Assembly: GCA_006226415.1 (NCBI GenBank)
Contig: SBGZ01000015.1
Location: 1 to 34,212, forward strand
Direction: 5' to 3'
Length of the DNA: 34,212 nucleotides
Source of the DNA: Alphaproteobacteria bacterium
GTDB lineage: Bacteria > Pseudomonadota > Alphaproteobacteria > M2410
Positions within the stretch are counted from its first letter, which is position 1, and every line of letters begins with the position of its first letter. Made by a program: the position numbers and the translations under genes. Below, one piece after another: positions 7,065-18,001 of this stretch. A model generated the notes under the pieces. It had not been told where the DNA came from, ran no database searches, and saw nothing but the letters and a program-made list of their open reading frames with translations.

Positions 7065-7335
7065 GGTTCTTCCAAAAAATCCTTATCGCTGAAAGGGTTA
7101 CCGGCTGGAACCGCAAAAATCCAGCCTCAAGCCAAGCCTGATTTCATTTTCCACCGGAAAAAGCAAAAAAATGTGCCTCCCTTCATTGAGATTTGTCGGA
7201 CTTGGGTCTAAAAAGGCCGCGCAAAAGACCCTTTTTCGCGCCATATCCCCGCGCAATCCGCGCCTTGCGTAGTAAGGCCGGACACAAATCCGTTTGATTA
7301 TTTAACAACCCTCGCACGTCCTTAAAGGAGGCCCC
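7065..7335. promoter_or_regulatory. Divergent ccmA/acnA intergenic region with leader hairpin
   Basis: 271 bp that must hold the promoters of ccmA (-) and acnA (+). I find no convincing -35/-10 pair. A hairpin CGCGCAAAAG (7218-7227) / CTTTTTCGCG (7231-7240), with a 3-nt loop and one internal mismatch, lies about 95 nt before acnA; it could be a leader structure. A possible competing stem pairs GGGTCT (7204-7209) with AGACCC (7226-7231) before TTTTT. The acnA ribosome site AAAGGAGG (7324-7331) is near consensus but only 4 nt from the ATG. Confidence 0.4.
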
Positions 7336-10032
<2,697 letters not shown>

Positions 10033-10047
10033 CAAACCCGTTTTCAA

Positions 10048-10202
10048 CCTCTCCCTTTGGGAGAGGCCAAAACACCTCTGTGTTTTGGGTGAGGGCGCGG
10101 CAAGTAAGATGTCAAGCGGGCCACTCTGGCCCCCCGCCTTCGCGGGGGAGCAAAGCTTTCAGGGGGCCCCGCGAGCATTGAAACCCCGGGTCAAGCCCGG
10201 GG
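10048..10202. repeat. Cluster of four palindromic hairpins downstream of acnA
   Basis: Four perfect hairpins in 155 bp: (1) CCTCTCCC/GGGAGAGG, 10048-10066, loop TTT; (2) CCAAAACAC/GTGTTTTGG, 10067-10088, loop CTCT, directly abutting the first; (3) CCCCCGC/GCGGGGG, 10131-10148, loop CTTC, which could also nest inside GGCCCCC (10128-10134)/GGGGGCC (10162-10168); (4) CCCCGGG/CCCGGGG, 10184-10202, loop TCAAG. None is followed by a T-run, so these look like REP-like intergenic repeats rather than classical terminators. They may still stabilise the acnA mRNA 3' end. Elements of the CCCGGGTCAAGCCCGGG type are widespread in alphaproteobacterial intergenic DNA (recollection, not searched). Confidence 0.75.
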
Positions 10203-10268
10203 CTTCACCTTCGCTCTAACATTTTTGTGACTCGCGCTCATCCGTCATATCTGGCTAAAATCCACCCC

Positions 10269-11015
10269 ATGAAGAAGCTTATGGGGAAATTGATGCTTGG
10301 GGGATGGGCGGCGCTTGCCGCTCTAGGCCTGACGGCTAGCTCTCTCGCGGAGGAATCCACCCCGGCCAGCCCGGTGGTGGTGGAGCTTTTTACCGCCCAC
10401 GACTGCCCCTATTGCCCGCCAGCCAATGCTTACTTGAAAAAATTATCGGCACGCGAGGACGTCATCGCGCTCTCCTTCATTGTCGACTATTGGGACAAGC
10501 CTGAGTTTAAAGATCTGCCCAACCACGAGCAGCGTCAGCGCACCTATGGCTGGATGATTGGCAAGAACAGTGTCTACACACCGGAGATGGTAATCGGCGG
10601 TGAGCGTCACGCGGCCGGTTATCGCCGGTTCAAAGTCGCCGGAAAAATCCGCGACGAACAAAAGGCTCAGGCAGAAAATGATCTGGCAATCCACGCCCGC
10701 CAGACGCCTCAGCTTTTGACCTTTGAGTTACCCGCTTCGGCGAAATACACAGAGCCCCACGATATCGTACTCATCCCTTACAAGTCCGAGATGACGGTTT
10801 CTGTCAGTCCCGGTACAGATGATGATCGCACCTATACCAATGTCGCCTTTCGGCCAAGATCCTTGGGTCTTTGGCAGGGTGAGGAACGCACGATCACTGT
10901 GGGCATTTCCGAAGACACCAAAGACAGCATTACCGGCTTCACGCTTCTCCTGCAGGAGCAAGGCCAGGGCACCATTCACGCCGCCAAGATGGTCCCCATC
11001 GACGGGCGCTCGTGA
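10269..11015 (+). CDS. Secreted DUF1223 protein with thioredoxin-like CPYC motif
   Basis: Predicted exported thioredoxin-fold protein of the DUF1223 family; biochemical role unknown. 248 residues from the ATG at 10269, which gives a standard signal peptide (MKKLMGKLMLGG, hydrophobic core, cleavage near ASSLAEE). The mature start VVVELFTAHDCPYCPPANAYLKKL carries the family CPxCPP motif; FIVDYWDKPEFKD and QRTYGWMIGKNSVYTPEMVIGG are also typical of the family. The frame extends upstream to a GTG at 10227 but that would place extra residues before the signal peptide. Adjacent to acnA, as in other alphaproteobacteria. Its stop is 3 nt from the stop of the opposing sdpI-like gene. Confidence 0.85.
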   Translation: MKKLMGKLMLGGWAALAALGLTASSLAEESTPASPVVVELFTAHDCPYCPPANAYLKKLSAREDVIALSFIVDYWDKPEFKDLPNHEQRQRTYGWMIGKNSVYTPEMVIGGERHAAGYRRFKVAGKIRDEQKAQAENDLAIHARQTPQLLTFELPASAKYTEPHDIVLIPYKSEMTVSVSPGTDDDRTYTNVAFRPRSLGLWQGEERTITVGISEDTKDSITGFTLLLQEQGQGTIHAAKMVPIDGRS

Positions 11016-11018
11016 GAT

Positions 11019-11672
11019 CTACTCCGCCTCCTGCGAGCGCTCCCGCGTCCAATAATAGACAAAAGAATAGATGCAGCCGATGAGGATCGGCACGACAAGG
11101 CCGGCGGCAAAGACTTCCATGGCCGGGTGAATAAAAGCGGCAATTCCCATGATCAGCCCGGCAATCACCATCAACATGCCCGTCAACCGATGGGTCGCCG
11201 ACCAATTATTGTCCGAGGCAATGGTCCAGGGCAGGCGCAGCCCAATGAAAAAATTCTTTTCACTTTTGCCGATGACATTGCCAAAGAGGATGAGAAAGAG
11301 AGCCCCGCTAAGCGCCAACGCAAAGCGAAAGGTTTCACCGCCCGTTGGGTCGAAGAGCGTACCAAAATGAATGCCCGCCAAAAGGACACCGACCGCCAGA
11401 TATATTTGCCCGAGCAGGGGGCGGGAATTGGGCATCGACCATTGCCGGGGAGAAACCCGAAGCAGCACAGAGATCAAACCCATGGCGCCCAGCAAGGCCG
11501 CCGGCATGATCCAGATAAAGGTCTGCGCCGCCTCATAGCGATCCGCCTCGCCCTGTATGTTGAAATGCACAGGCACTTCCGCCGGCAGATTGCCGCCCAG
11601 CACGAGATTTCCCACAGCCATGATGACAACCAAAAGCAATCCCGGACCAAATTCTTTCAGAAAAAGTTTCAT
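11019..11672 (-). CDS. SdpI/DUF1648-type integral membrane protein
   Basis: Membrane protein of 217 residues with about six hydrophobic segments. The N-terminal DUF1648 motif is clear: LPAEVPVHFNIQGEADRY (29-46). The C-terminal SdpI-like region reads GNVIGKSEKNFFIGLRLPWTIAS then NWSATHRLTG. In Bacillus subtilis SdpI gives immunity to the SdpC toxin and sequesters the SdpR repressor; in proteobacteria the role is unknown. The gene overlaps the upstream ArsR-type gene by ATGA, reproducing the sdpR-sdpI pairing. No toxin gene of the sdpABC type is seen nearby, so an immunity function should not be assumed. Confidence 0.82.
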   Translation of the reverse strand: MKLFLKEFGPGLLLVVIMAVGNLVLGGNLPAEVPVHFNIQGEADRYEAAQTFIWIMPAALLGAMGLISVLLRVSPRQWSMPNSRPLLGQIYLAVGVLLAGIHFGTLFDPTGGETFRFALALSGALFLILFGNVIGKSEKNFFIGLRLPWTIASDNNWSATHRLTGMLMVIAGLIMGIAAFIHPAMEVFAAGLVVPILIGCIYSFVYYWTRERSQEAE

Positions 11673-11941
11673 GGTGATTCTTCCTCTCTGCGAAACATAT
11701 CGGAGACCGCCTGCGCCGCCTCCTCAAAGACACTCATATGGACGCCATAGATGATCTGCTGCCCCTTGCGGCGCGTGATCACAAGTCCCGCCGCTTTCAA
11801 CTTGGCCAGATGATGGGACAGCGTGGCCCCGGAGAAATCAAAATGAGCATGGATCTCGCTCACGCTCATTTCGCCCCCTTTGAGAAGGGAGAGTATTTTG
11901 CGCCGATGCGGGTCGGCCAAGGCTTCCCAAACGCTCTGCAT
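11669..11941 (-). CDS. ArsR-family (SdpR-like) transcriptional repressor
   Basis: 90-residue winged-helix repressor: MQSVWEALADPHRRKILSLL, then the recognition region MSVSEIHAHFDFSGATLSHHLAKLKAAGLV and the wing RRKGQQIIYGV. It lacks the ELCVC-type Cys metal site of arsenic or cadmium sensors, so it is a non-metal, SdpR-type member. Start at 11941 is chosen because AGGAG (minus strand of 11947-11951) lies 5 nt upstream; ATG at 11959 would put the start inside the operator. It is followed by the SdpI-like gene with a 4-nt overlap. A symmetric operator lies in its promoter, so autorepression is likely. Confidence 0.88.
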   Translation of the reverse strand: MQSVWEALADPHRRKILSLLKGGEMSVSEIHAHFDFSGATLSHHLAKLKAAGLVITRRKGQQIIYGVHMSVFEEAAQAVSDMFRREEESP

Positions 11942-11957
11942 GACATCTCCTTTAGAC

Positions 11958-11989
11958 ATTTAGATAATTCTCTAAATAATAAATGTCAA
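11958..11989 (-). promoter_or_regulatory. Promoter and ArsR-type operator of the sdpR-sdpI pair
   Basis: On the minus strand a consensus -35 TTGACA (11989-11984) is followed after 17 nt by a weak -10 TATCTA (11966-11961). The -10 region lies inside a perfect inverted repeat ATTTAGA (11958-11964) - 6 nt - TCTAAAT (11971-11977). The size and AT-rich symmetry fit an ArsR/SmtB-type site. Occlusion of the -10 would explain autorepression. Confidence 0.6.
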
Positions 11990-12144
11990 GTATTGCAAAG
12001 AGCCATCGGTGAAAGTCAGGGGGAAACAGGCAGACAAACTTCATGAACGGGAAACCTTTTCAGGTCTACCCTTCCTGCTTGCAATGCGGTATTAAGATAC
12101 ACGAATATGAGTTTAAGACAATTCACTCGGGGGAACGAACATCC

Positions 12145-13080
12145 ATGACCAAATGGCTATTTTTTGCGGTTTTTACCGCCCTAGCGGTACCCGCTGCCGC
12201 AACCGCTGAAGAAGAAACCGCACCGGTTGAGACAACCGGCGAAATGGAAGAGCAAATGACGGCAGAGGATCTGGCCTATTTTGCCTGGGCAAATGAGTTC
12301 ATGGAAAGCCTGACCCCGCAGACAGGCGAAATTGATCTGCCTGGTGGCTTTGCCAAGCTGACGGTCCCTGAAAATTTTTATTATCTCTCCCCCTCTGACG
12401 CCAAGCGTGTGCTGGAGGAGGCTTGGGGCAATCCCCCGCAGGACGTGCCCAATCTGGGCATGCTGTTTCCAGCGGAACACAACCCCTTCACCTCTGGCTC
12501 CTGGGCGGTCGAAATCGACTTCGAGGAAGAAGGCTATGTCAAAGACGACGACGCTGAGGACATCGACTATGACGAACTTCTGGAGCAGATGAAAAAAGAT
12601 GTGGCGTCTGTTAATCCGGACCGTGTCGCCGCAGGCTATGACGAGATCGAGCTCGTGGGCTGGGCAGCCCCGCCCCATTATGACAGTGAAACCAAAAAGC
12701 TTTACTGGGCCAAGGAATTACATTTTTCCTCGGTGGAGACGAACACCCTGAATTACAACATTCGTGTTTTGGGGCGAAAGGGCTACCTCCTCCTCAACTT
12801 TATTGCGGACATGGAGCAGCTCAATGAGATCGAGGGGCAGCTGGATACTGTTCTCGCGATGTCTGAATTTAAAGAAGGTAGCCAGTACCGCGATTTCGAT
12901 CCGGACATCGACAAAGTCGCCGCCTATGGCATTGGCGGCCTCATTGCGGGCAAGGTTTTATTAAAGACGGGCATTATCGCCTCGGCCCTTCTTTTCTTGA
13001 AGAAATTCATCGTCATCATTGTTGTGGCGATCGGTGGTTTCTTTGCGCGCCTCTTCAAGCGCGGCAAGACGGAAGAATAA
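12145..13080 (+). CDS. DUF2167 family exported/membrane protein
   Basis: Function unknown. 311 residues from the ATG at 12145, which opens a clear signal peptide (MTKWLFFAVFTALAVPAAATAEEE). Family segments: GEIDLPGGFAKLTVPENFYYLSP, then GMLFPAEHNPF, WAVEIDFEEEGYVKDDDAEDIDYDELL and LVGWAAPPHYDSETKKLYWAKEL. The C-terminus has one or two hydrophobic segments (GIGGLIAGKVLLKTGIIASALLF and FIVIIVVAIGGFFARLF) and a short basic tail, so the bulk of the protein probably faces the periplasm. The frame is open to 12043 but the earlier start would bury the signal peptide. GGGGGAA about 11 nt before the ATG is a plausible ribosome site. Its stop is 5 nt from the htpG stop. Confidence 0.82.
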   Translation: MTKWLFFAVFTALAVPAAATAEEETAPVETTGEMEEQMTAEDLAYFAWANEFMESLTPQTGEIDLPGGFAKLTVPENFYYLSPSDAKRVLEEAWGNPPQDVPNLGMLFPAEHNPFTSGSWAVEIDFEEEGYVKDDDAEDIDYDELLEQMKKDVASVNPDRVAAGYDEIELVGWAAPPHYDSETKKLYWAKELHFSSVETNTLNYNIRVLGRKGYLLLNFIADMEQLNEIEGQLDTVLAMSEFKEGSQYRDFDPDIDKVAAYGIGGLIAGKVLLKTGIIASALLFLKKFIVIIVVAIGGFFARLFKRGKTEE

Positions 13081-13085
13081 CCGCC

Positions 13086-14963
13086 CTAGCCAAAGGCGCG
13101 GGTCATCACCGCGCCGAGGCGCCGGGCAAAATCTGTCGGATCGCTGAGCGGATCGCCCTCGATAATCTTGGCCTGGTCAAACAGTAAAAAGGCCGCATCT
13201 TCAAGATCGCTGGCGCCCGACCCGCTGGCGGCTTTGCCGGCGAGTGCCTTGATGAGCGGATGACCTGGATTAATTTCCAGCACTTTAAGGCCAATGTCGG
13301 ACTGATTGTGCTGCGCCAGGATTTTCTCCACCTGCAGATCAAGGCCGCTGTCCCCGGCGACAAAACAAACCGGGCTTTCTGTCAGGCGATTTGATGTACG
13401 CACATCCGCGACTTTGCCTTCGAGCGTGGTCTTCATGAACTGAGTAAGCGTTGCGATATCCGCGCGCGCTTCCTCTGCGTCCTCGCCCTCTTTGGCATCC
13501 TTCTTAAGGTCCGCCGCCCCTTTTGTAACAGAGCGGAAAGGTTTGCCATCATAGCCCGGCACGCTTTGCGTCCAAAAGCCATCAACAGCATCCGCAAGTA
13601 ACAAGACCTCAAGCCCGCGTGCCTTATAGCCCTCCAGCTGCGGACTGCGCGCAATCATTTCCGGATCAGACCCCGCCAGATAATAGATCGCCTCCTGATC
13701 TTCTTTCATATCGGCGACATAATCTTTTAACGATCGGAGCCCCTCACCCTTGGTGGTTTTAAACCGCGCCACCTCAAGGAGATCTCCCTGCCGCTCGAAG
13801 TCTTCATAAAGGCCTTCCTTCAGCACGGCGCCGAAGTTGTCCCAGAAAGTCGCAAAGCCTTCTGCGTCCTTTTCAGCCTTTTTGCCAAGTTCTGAAATCA
13901 ACCGCTTCGTCAGCGCCCCACGAATATTGCCGACCAACGGATTGTTCTGCAGCATTTCGCGGCTCATGTTGAGCGGCATGTCCTGACTGTCCACCACGCC
14001 GCGCATGAAGCGCAGATAGCCCGGCAGAAGCGGGGCATCCTCCGTGATAAAGACCCGGTTGACATAAAGCTTCACCCGGTTGGCGCGCTTCGGATCAAAA
14101 AGATCAAAGGGCGCCATGGTCGGCACATAAAGGAGGACCGTGTAGCTGTGACGCCCTTCCGCCGTGTAATGAATGTGAAACCAGGGTTCGTCAAAAGCAT
14201 GCGCCACATGGGCATAGAACTCTTTGTATTGCTCTTCGGAGACCTCTGACTTTGGCCGCGCCCAAAGCGCACTCGCCGTATTCAGAACCTGATCTTCCTC
14301 TTCGCCGGCGCCTTTGAGCGTCACCGGCAGCGCCACATGATCGGAATAGGTTTTCACCACTTGCGAGATACGCATGGGATCCAGAAAATCCTCATCCCCC
14401 TTCCGCACCTGCATAACAATGGCAGTGCCACGATCAGAAAACAGGAGATCTGTTTTTTCCGCGGGCGCCAGCGTGAAGGCGCCCGTGCCTTCCGACGACC
14501 AATGCCAGATTTCATCTGACCCGGCGCGGCGCGACGTGACGTCAACCCGCTCGGCAATCATAAAGGCGGAATAAAACCCGACACCAAACTGGCCGATCAG
14601 CGAGACCGCTTTGTCTTTATCCTGCGCCGCCTCAGCCATAAACTGGCTCGTACCAGAGCGCGCAATGGTTCCCAGATTATCGATGAGCTCATCATGGCTC
14701 ATGCCGATGCCATTGTCCGTCAGCGTCAGGGTGCGCGCCTCTTTGTCGATACAAATCTCAACCCGAAAGTGTTCGTCGCCCTTAGTCAGCTCCGGCCGGG
14801 TAATGGCTTCATAACGCAGCTTGTCGCAGGCATCCGAGGCATTGGAAATCAGTTCGCGAAGAAAAACTTCTTTTTCTGAATAAACCGAATGCACCATCAG
14901 GTGCAAAAGCTTGGCAACCTCCGCCTGAAACTCATGGCTTTCCGCGCTGGACGGGTTCGTCAT
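13086..14963 (-). CDS. htpG: Molecular chaperone HtpG (Hsp90)
   Basis: Bacterial Hsp90, an ATP-dependent cytosolic chaperone. 625 residues, normal length. GHKL ATPase motifs: ELISNASDACDKLRYEA (37-53, catalytic E37 and N41), DNGIGM (83-88) and GQFGVGFYSAF (about 123-133). Middle-domain signatures PLNMSREMLQ and VKLYVNRVFI are present. The ATG lies one base after the TGA of the DUF4340 gene (TGA-A-ATG), so htpG is translationally coupled to the Gld-like ABC operon. I see no separate heat-shock promoter or CIRCE element directly upstream, although one could lie inside the preceding gene. Confidence 0.97.
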   Translation of the reverse strand: MTNPSSAESHEFQAEVAKLLHLMVHSVYSEKEVFLRELISNASDACDKLRYEAITRPELTKGDEHFRVEICIDKEARTLTLTDNGIGMSHDELIDNLGTIARSGTSQFMAEAAQDKDKAVSLIGQFGVGFYSAFMIAERVDVTSRRAGSDEIWHWSSEGTGAFTLAPAEKTDLLFSDRGTAIVMQVRKGDEDFLDPMRISQVVKTYSDHVALPVTLKGAGEEEDQVLNTASALWARPKSEVSEEQYKEFYAHVAHAFDEPWFHIHYTAEGRHSYTVLLYVPTMAPFDLFDPKRANRVKLYVNRVFITEDAPLLPGYLRFMRGVVDSQDMPLNMSREMLQNNPLVGNIRGALTKRLISELGKKAEKDAEGFATFWDNFGAVLKEGLYEDFERQGDLLEVARFKTTKGEGLRSLKDYVADMKEDQEAIYYLAGSDPEMIARSPQLEGYKARGLEVLLLADAVDGFWTQSVPGYDGKPFRSVTKGAADLKKDAKEGEDAEEARADIATLTQFMKTTLEGKVADVRTSNRLTESPVCFVAGDSGLDLQVEKILAQHNQSDIGLKVLEINPGHPLIKALAGKAASGSGASDLEDAAFLLFDQAKIIEGDPLSDPTDFARRLGAVMTRAFG

Positions 14964-14964
14964 T

Positions 14965-16065
14965 TCACTCAGCCTCTTTCACCTGGATCATATTTGAGAG
15001 CGTCATCGTCAATTGATCACCTTTCCAGTCCGGCACCTTGAAGGCCCAGTCCTCTGTGCGCCCATTCAAAGCCGCGATGAGATCCTGACGTGCAGCTTCC
15101 GCCGCCGCATCGATAGGTGCCGGAGCCCCTTCTGGCCGAACATCCCGGGCCGCCATCTGCAGCCAATATTGATTGTCAATATCCGCTACTTTCACCTCAA
15201 TCTGAATGTCGTCGAAAGTGCGGTAGTAAAGCTCGGTCGCATCTGCAAAGCTCAGGTCCGCAGCACTTGTCACGTCCATAATCGACATGGACGCAAGCGC
15301 CGAGCCAACGCCATTGGCAATGCCGGGCGCCGTGGGCTGATACCCAAGCGGCATCTTCTCCAGAGTAAAATTATACGCCTCCGGTGTGGCGCGCGAGGCG
15401 GTAAATCCGCGTCGCTCCTCAGAGTTCTTGCCCGGAACAGACGTGACCGACTGATAGCGCGCCCGCTCCAGGGTAAGGAAATCCAAGTTCGCCCAGACAT
15501 CCATGGTCGGCCCCAGATCCAGCTGTCCCCGACTAAGATAGGTTTGTGGATTTTGTCCGAGCCTCACATAACGATAACTGGCACCGTTCATATCCGGCAG
15601 ACCCTGTTCCATGCCGACAAAAACTTCCGCCAAAAGTTCGCCATTGGCCTCATAGGCTTTGAAGCGGACCGCGCTGCCACCTTCTTCGGGATCTTCCAGG
15701 CCAAGGTGTTGATACCAGTCGCGCCGCGAAGTTTTAGCTTCGACAAGCTCAAGGTCCGCGAGGCCAATAAGCAACCGCCGGATGGAGGTGACTTCCGCCG
15801 GATAGTTATTCTTTTCCTCAATCACCCAATCCGTTGCCGAACGGCGATTGAGGGTCAAGGTACCATCAAGCGAGGTCACTTGGATCTTGGTGATATGATC
15901 GAGGCGGCCATCCAAGAAAGGAAAAGCCAGAGTCGGCTGAAATTTAGGCTCAGTCGCGCGCTCATGCAGGCTGACGGCAAAGACCGCGGCAAGAATAGTA
16001 AGCGCGGCAAGACCAAACAAAGCCATCAGGAATTTTTCACGCAAGGACCGTTGTGAATTAGACAT
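14965..16065 (-). CDS. DUF4340 domain protein of the Gld-like ABC operon
   Basis: 366-residue membrane-anchored protein: MSNSQRSLREKF, one transmembrane helix (about 12-31), then an extracytoplasmic DUF4340 region beginning near DGRLDHITKIQVTSLDGTLTLNR and WVIEEKNNYPAE. This domain is regularly found beside GldG-type proteins; its activity is unknown. The start at 16065 has an excellent ribosome site AAGGAGG (minus strand of 16074-16080), 8 nt away, and overlaps the end of gldG by 8 nt; a frame open to 16440 is only an upstream extension. The downstream neighbour htpG starts one base after the stop. Confidence 0.85.
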   Translation of the reverse strand: MSNSQRSLREKFLMALFGLAALTILAAVFAVSLHERATEPKFQPTLAFPFLDGRLDHITKIQVTSLDGTLTLNRRSATDWVIEEKNNYPAEVTSIRRLLIGLADLELVEAKTSRRDWYQHLGLEDPEEGGSAVRFKAYEANGELLAEVFVGMEQGLPDMNGASYRYVRLGQNPQTYLSRGQLDLGPTMDVWANLDFLTLERARYQSVTSVPGKNSEERRGFTASRATPEAYNFTLEKMPLGYQPTAPGIANGVGSALASMSIMDVTSAADLSFADATELYYRTFDDIQIEVKVADIDNQYWLQMAARDVRPEGAPAPIDAAAEAARQDLIAALNGRTEDWAFKVPDWKGDQLTMTLSNMIQVKEAE

Positions 16066-17995
16066 GAATAGCGCCTCCTTGCGTTCCCTGCATGCGCATC
16101 TGCCGACGCCGCCGGAAAGCGAGGAAGATCGCAAATCCCGCCACCAGCAACGGCACAAAGGCAATATTGAAAAACTTGATCCAGGCGCCCAGCCGATCAA
16201 TATCTGCGCCCAGTTCATACTGAATATCACGCTGCGCCTTGCGCGTTGTATCCGCTTCCAGAAGTAATCTCTGAAGCTCGGCCCTTTGCTCAGGCGTAAC
16301 CAACAAAGTGCCGTCATCGCTCTCGCCCATGCCGGACCCGCGAATTTCATCGACCCGCTGCACGATCTGATCAAGCTTGTCGTCAAGTGCCTGGCTTTGC
16401 GGTAAAAACCGCGCTTCTGCTTCCCGCCGCAAATCTTCAACCCGCGTGAAATCGCGTTTCACCGGTGCCCGGCTGCGCAGAGAAACAAGATCGTTCGACC
16501 CCATCATATTTTCAGCCGCGCCGAGTACCAGAGAGCCATTGTCTGAGGTTTCCTGCATCAACCGCTCGCCAAGGAAATCGCTCACCTGCACCCAGAACTG
16601 ATCATTGAAAAGATCGCTGTCCGCGATAATGAGGATATTGGCATTGTCTGTCGCCGCAATCGGGTCTGAAAGAGGCTCCGCATCCGGTTCGACTTGCGCA
16701 TCGGCATCCAGCGGCGGCGGTCCATCCGGAAATGCCGTCTTCACCGCGCCGGTCAGCCGCGCACCAATCACATAGGATTGACCGGAAGACTTATAGCTTC
16801 GCAAAAGCTCGTCCGGCGGTGTCTGGAACTGGGCTTCCTGGAAATCGACCAACATCGCATCCCGGCTCGATTTAAGGAGCGGTATAAAGCGCGTTGTCGC
16901 GCCTTCAAGAGGCTCAAGCGCGCCCACCGATGCCATCTGCAGGTAATTCAGGTTGGCGGTGACAAGATCGTCGCCATCCATGTCGCGATTGTCAAACCCG
17001 AGCCACAGCACATAGTCCATCGGCGGCATATTGGCGCCAAAGCCGACACGAAGCGCCCGCTGCCGATCCGCAACGACCTTCGAGCCATCCATCGTGACGC
17101 CCCAGGCCTCCATCAGGGGACCAAGCGAGGCCGCCGAAGAAAACGTATAGGCCTCTCCGCCCGGTCCGTTGACCTGGCTCATCTCTGAAAATGGGTCGAG
17201 AAAAGCGATGATCCGCCCCCCGCCCATGACAAACTGGTCAATGGCATAAAGCGCCGTATCCGAAAGCGCGGGCGGATGCACCAGCATCAGCACATCCACA
17301 TCTTCCGGTATTGAGGTGAGTTCGGGGCCAAGTTCCTGAAGCTCAAAATTTCCAAGCAACTGCTCATACATTACGAAAGGCTGCGAGCGACCCTGCATGG
17401 CGGCCATCATGCCGCCCGGCCCACTCGACAAGGGCAGGTCTGTCAACAGACCAAGAACCGGCGCGCGCTCCCGGTTAAGCCGGTCCACCAAGGACGCCAG
17501 GTCATACTCCAGACGCGCCTCACGCTCCGGCGCGAAGAAAGCGATGATCTCCTGCCCGTCAATGGCATTGGTGCCCACAAGCCCGAAGTAGACCACCTCA
17601 CCGGAGGCAAGAGGCGCCGCCGTCAGTCCTGCCGCCTCTGCTTCATCTTCGGCCTCCGTGTAGGGTTCCGGCTCGATAATTTCGACCCGCACCATGCCAT
17701 CGGAGATTCGCGAAAAAGCGCCCAGCATGTCCTTGACCCTTTCGGCCAGAACGCGCACCTGCGGAATATCCACCGCTTCTTTTTCGCTATAATAAAGCTT
17801 AAGGGTAATCGGCTCTTGAATGGACTTCATGAGATTGTGGGTGCCCTCACTCAGGGTGTAAAGGCGATCTTCCGTCAGGTCGATCTGGGCATCTCGCACC
17901 ACTGTCGTCATAAAAACATTGAGCGCCAGAAAAATGGCCACCAGAAGTACAAGGGTCGAGGTCACGAAGGACCGGTTCATGAATTTTCTCAACAT
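16058..17995 (-). CDS. GldG-like ABC transporter auxiliary protein
   Basis: 645-residue protein of the family annotated as an ABC-type transport component related to gliding-motility GldG. An N-terminal helix (about 11-32) is followed by VRDAQIDLTEDRLYTLSEGT, the start typical of this family, then a large extracytoplasmic region with ERAPVLGLLTDLPLS, VDVLMLVHPPALSDTALYAIDQFVMGGGRIIAFLDP and ILIIADSDLFND. A coiled-coil-like stretch (about 525-595) precedes a C-terminal helix (about 610-630) and basic tail. The ATG at 17995 has GAAGGG 9 nt upstream. It lies between the permease and the DUF4340 gene. The substrate is unknown; the name does not imply gliding. Confidence 0.87.
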   Translation of the reverse strand: MLRKFMNRSFVTSTLVLLVAIFLALNVFMTTVVRDAQIDLTEDRLYTLSEGTHNLMKSIQEPITLKLYYSEKEAVDIPQVRVLAERVKDMLGAFSRISDGMVRVEIIEPEPYTEAEDEAEAAGLTAAPLASGEVVYFGLVGTNAIDGQEIIAFFAPEREARLEYDLASLVDRLNRERAPVLGLLTDLPLSSGPGGMMAAMQGRSQPFVMYEQLLGNFELQELGPELTSIPEDVDVLMLVHPPALSDTALYAIDQFVMGGGRIIAFLDPFSEMSQVNGPGGEAYTFSSAASLGPLMEAWGVTMDGSKVVADRQRALRVGFGANMPPMDYVLWLGFDNRDMDGDDLVTANLNYLQMASVGALEPLEGATTRFIPLLKSSRDAMLVDFQEAQFQTPPDELLRSYKSSGQSYVIGARLTGAVKTAFPDGPPPLDADAQVEPDAEPLSDPIAATDNANILIIADSDLFNDQFWVQVSDFLGERLMQETSDNGSLVLGAAENMMGSNDLVSLRSRAPVKRDFTRVEDLRREAEARFLPQSQALDDKLDQIVQRVDEIRGSGMGESDDGTLLVTPEQRAELQRLLLEADTTRKAQRDIQYELGADIDRLGAWIKFFNIAFVPLLVAGFAIFLAFRRRRQMRMQGTQGGAIHV

Positions 17996-18001
17996 GAGCT
18001 C

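Noticed and set aside
11019-11941. A toxin-immunity system of the Sdp type
   Set aside because: Only the repressor and the SdpI-like membrane protein are present; there is no candidate toxin or processing gene within the window.
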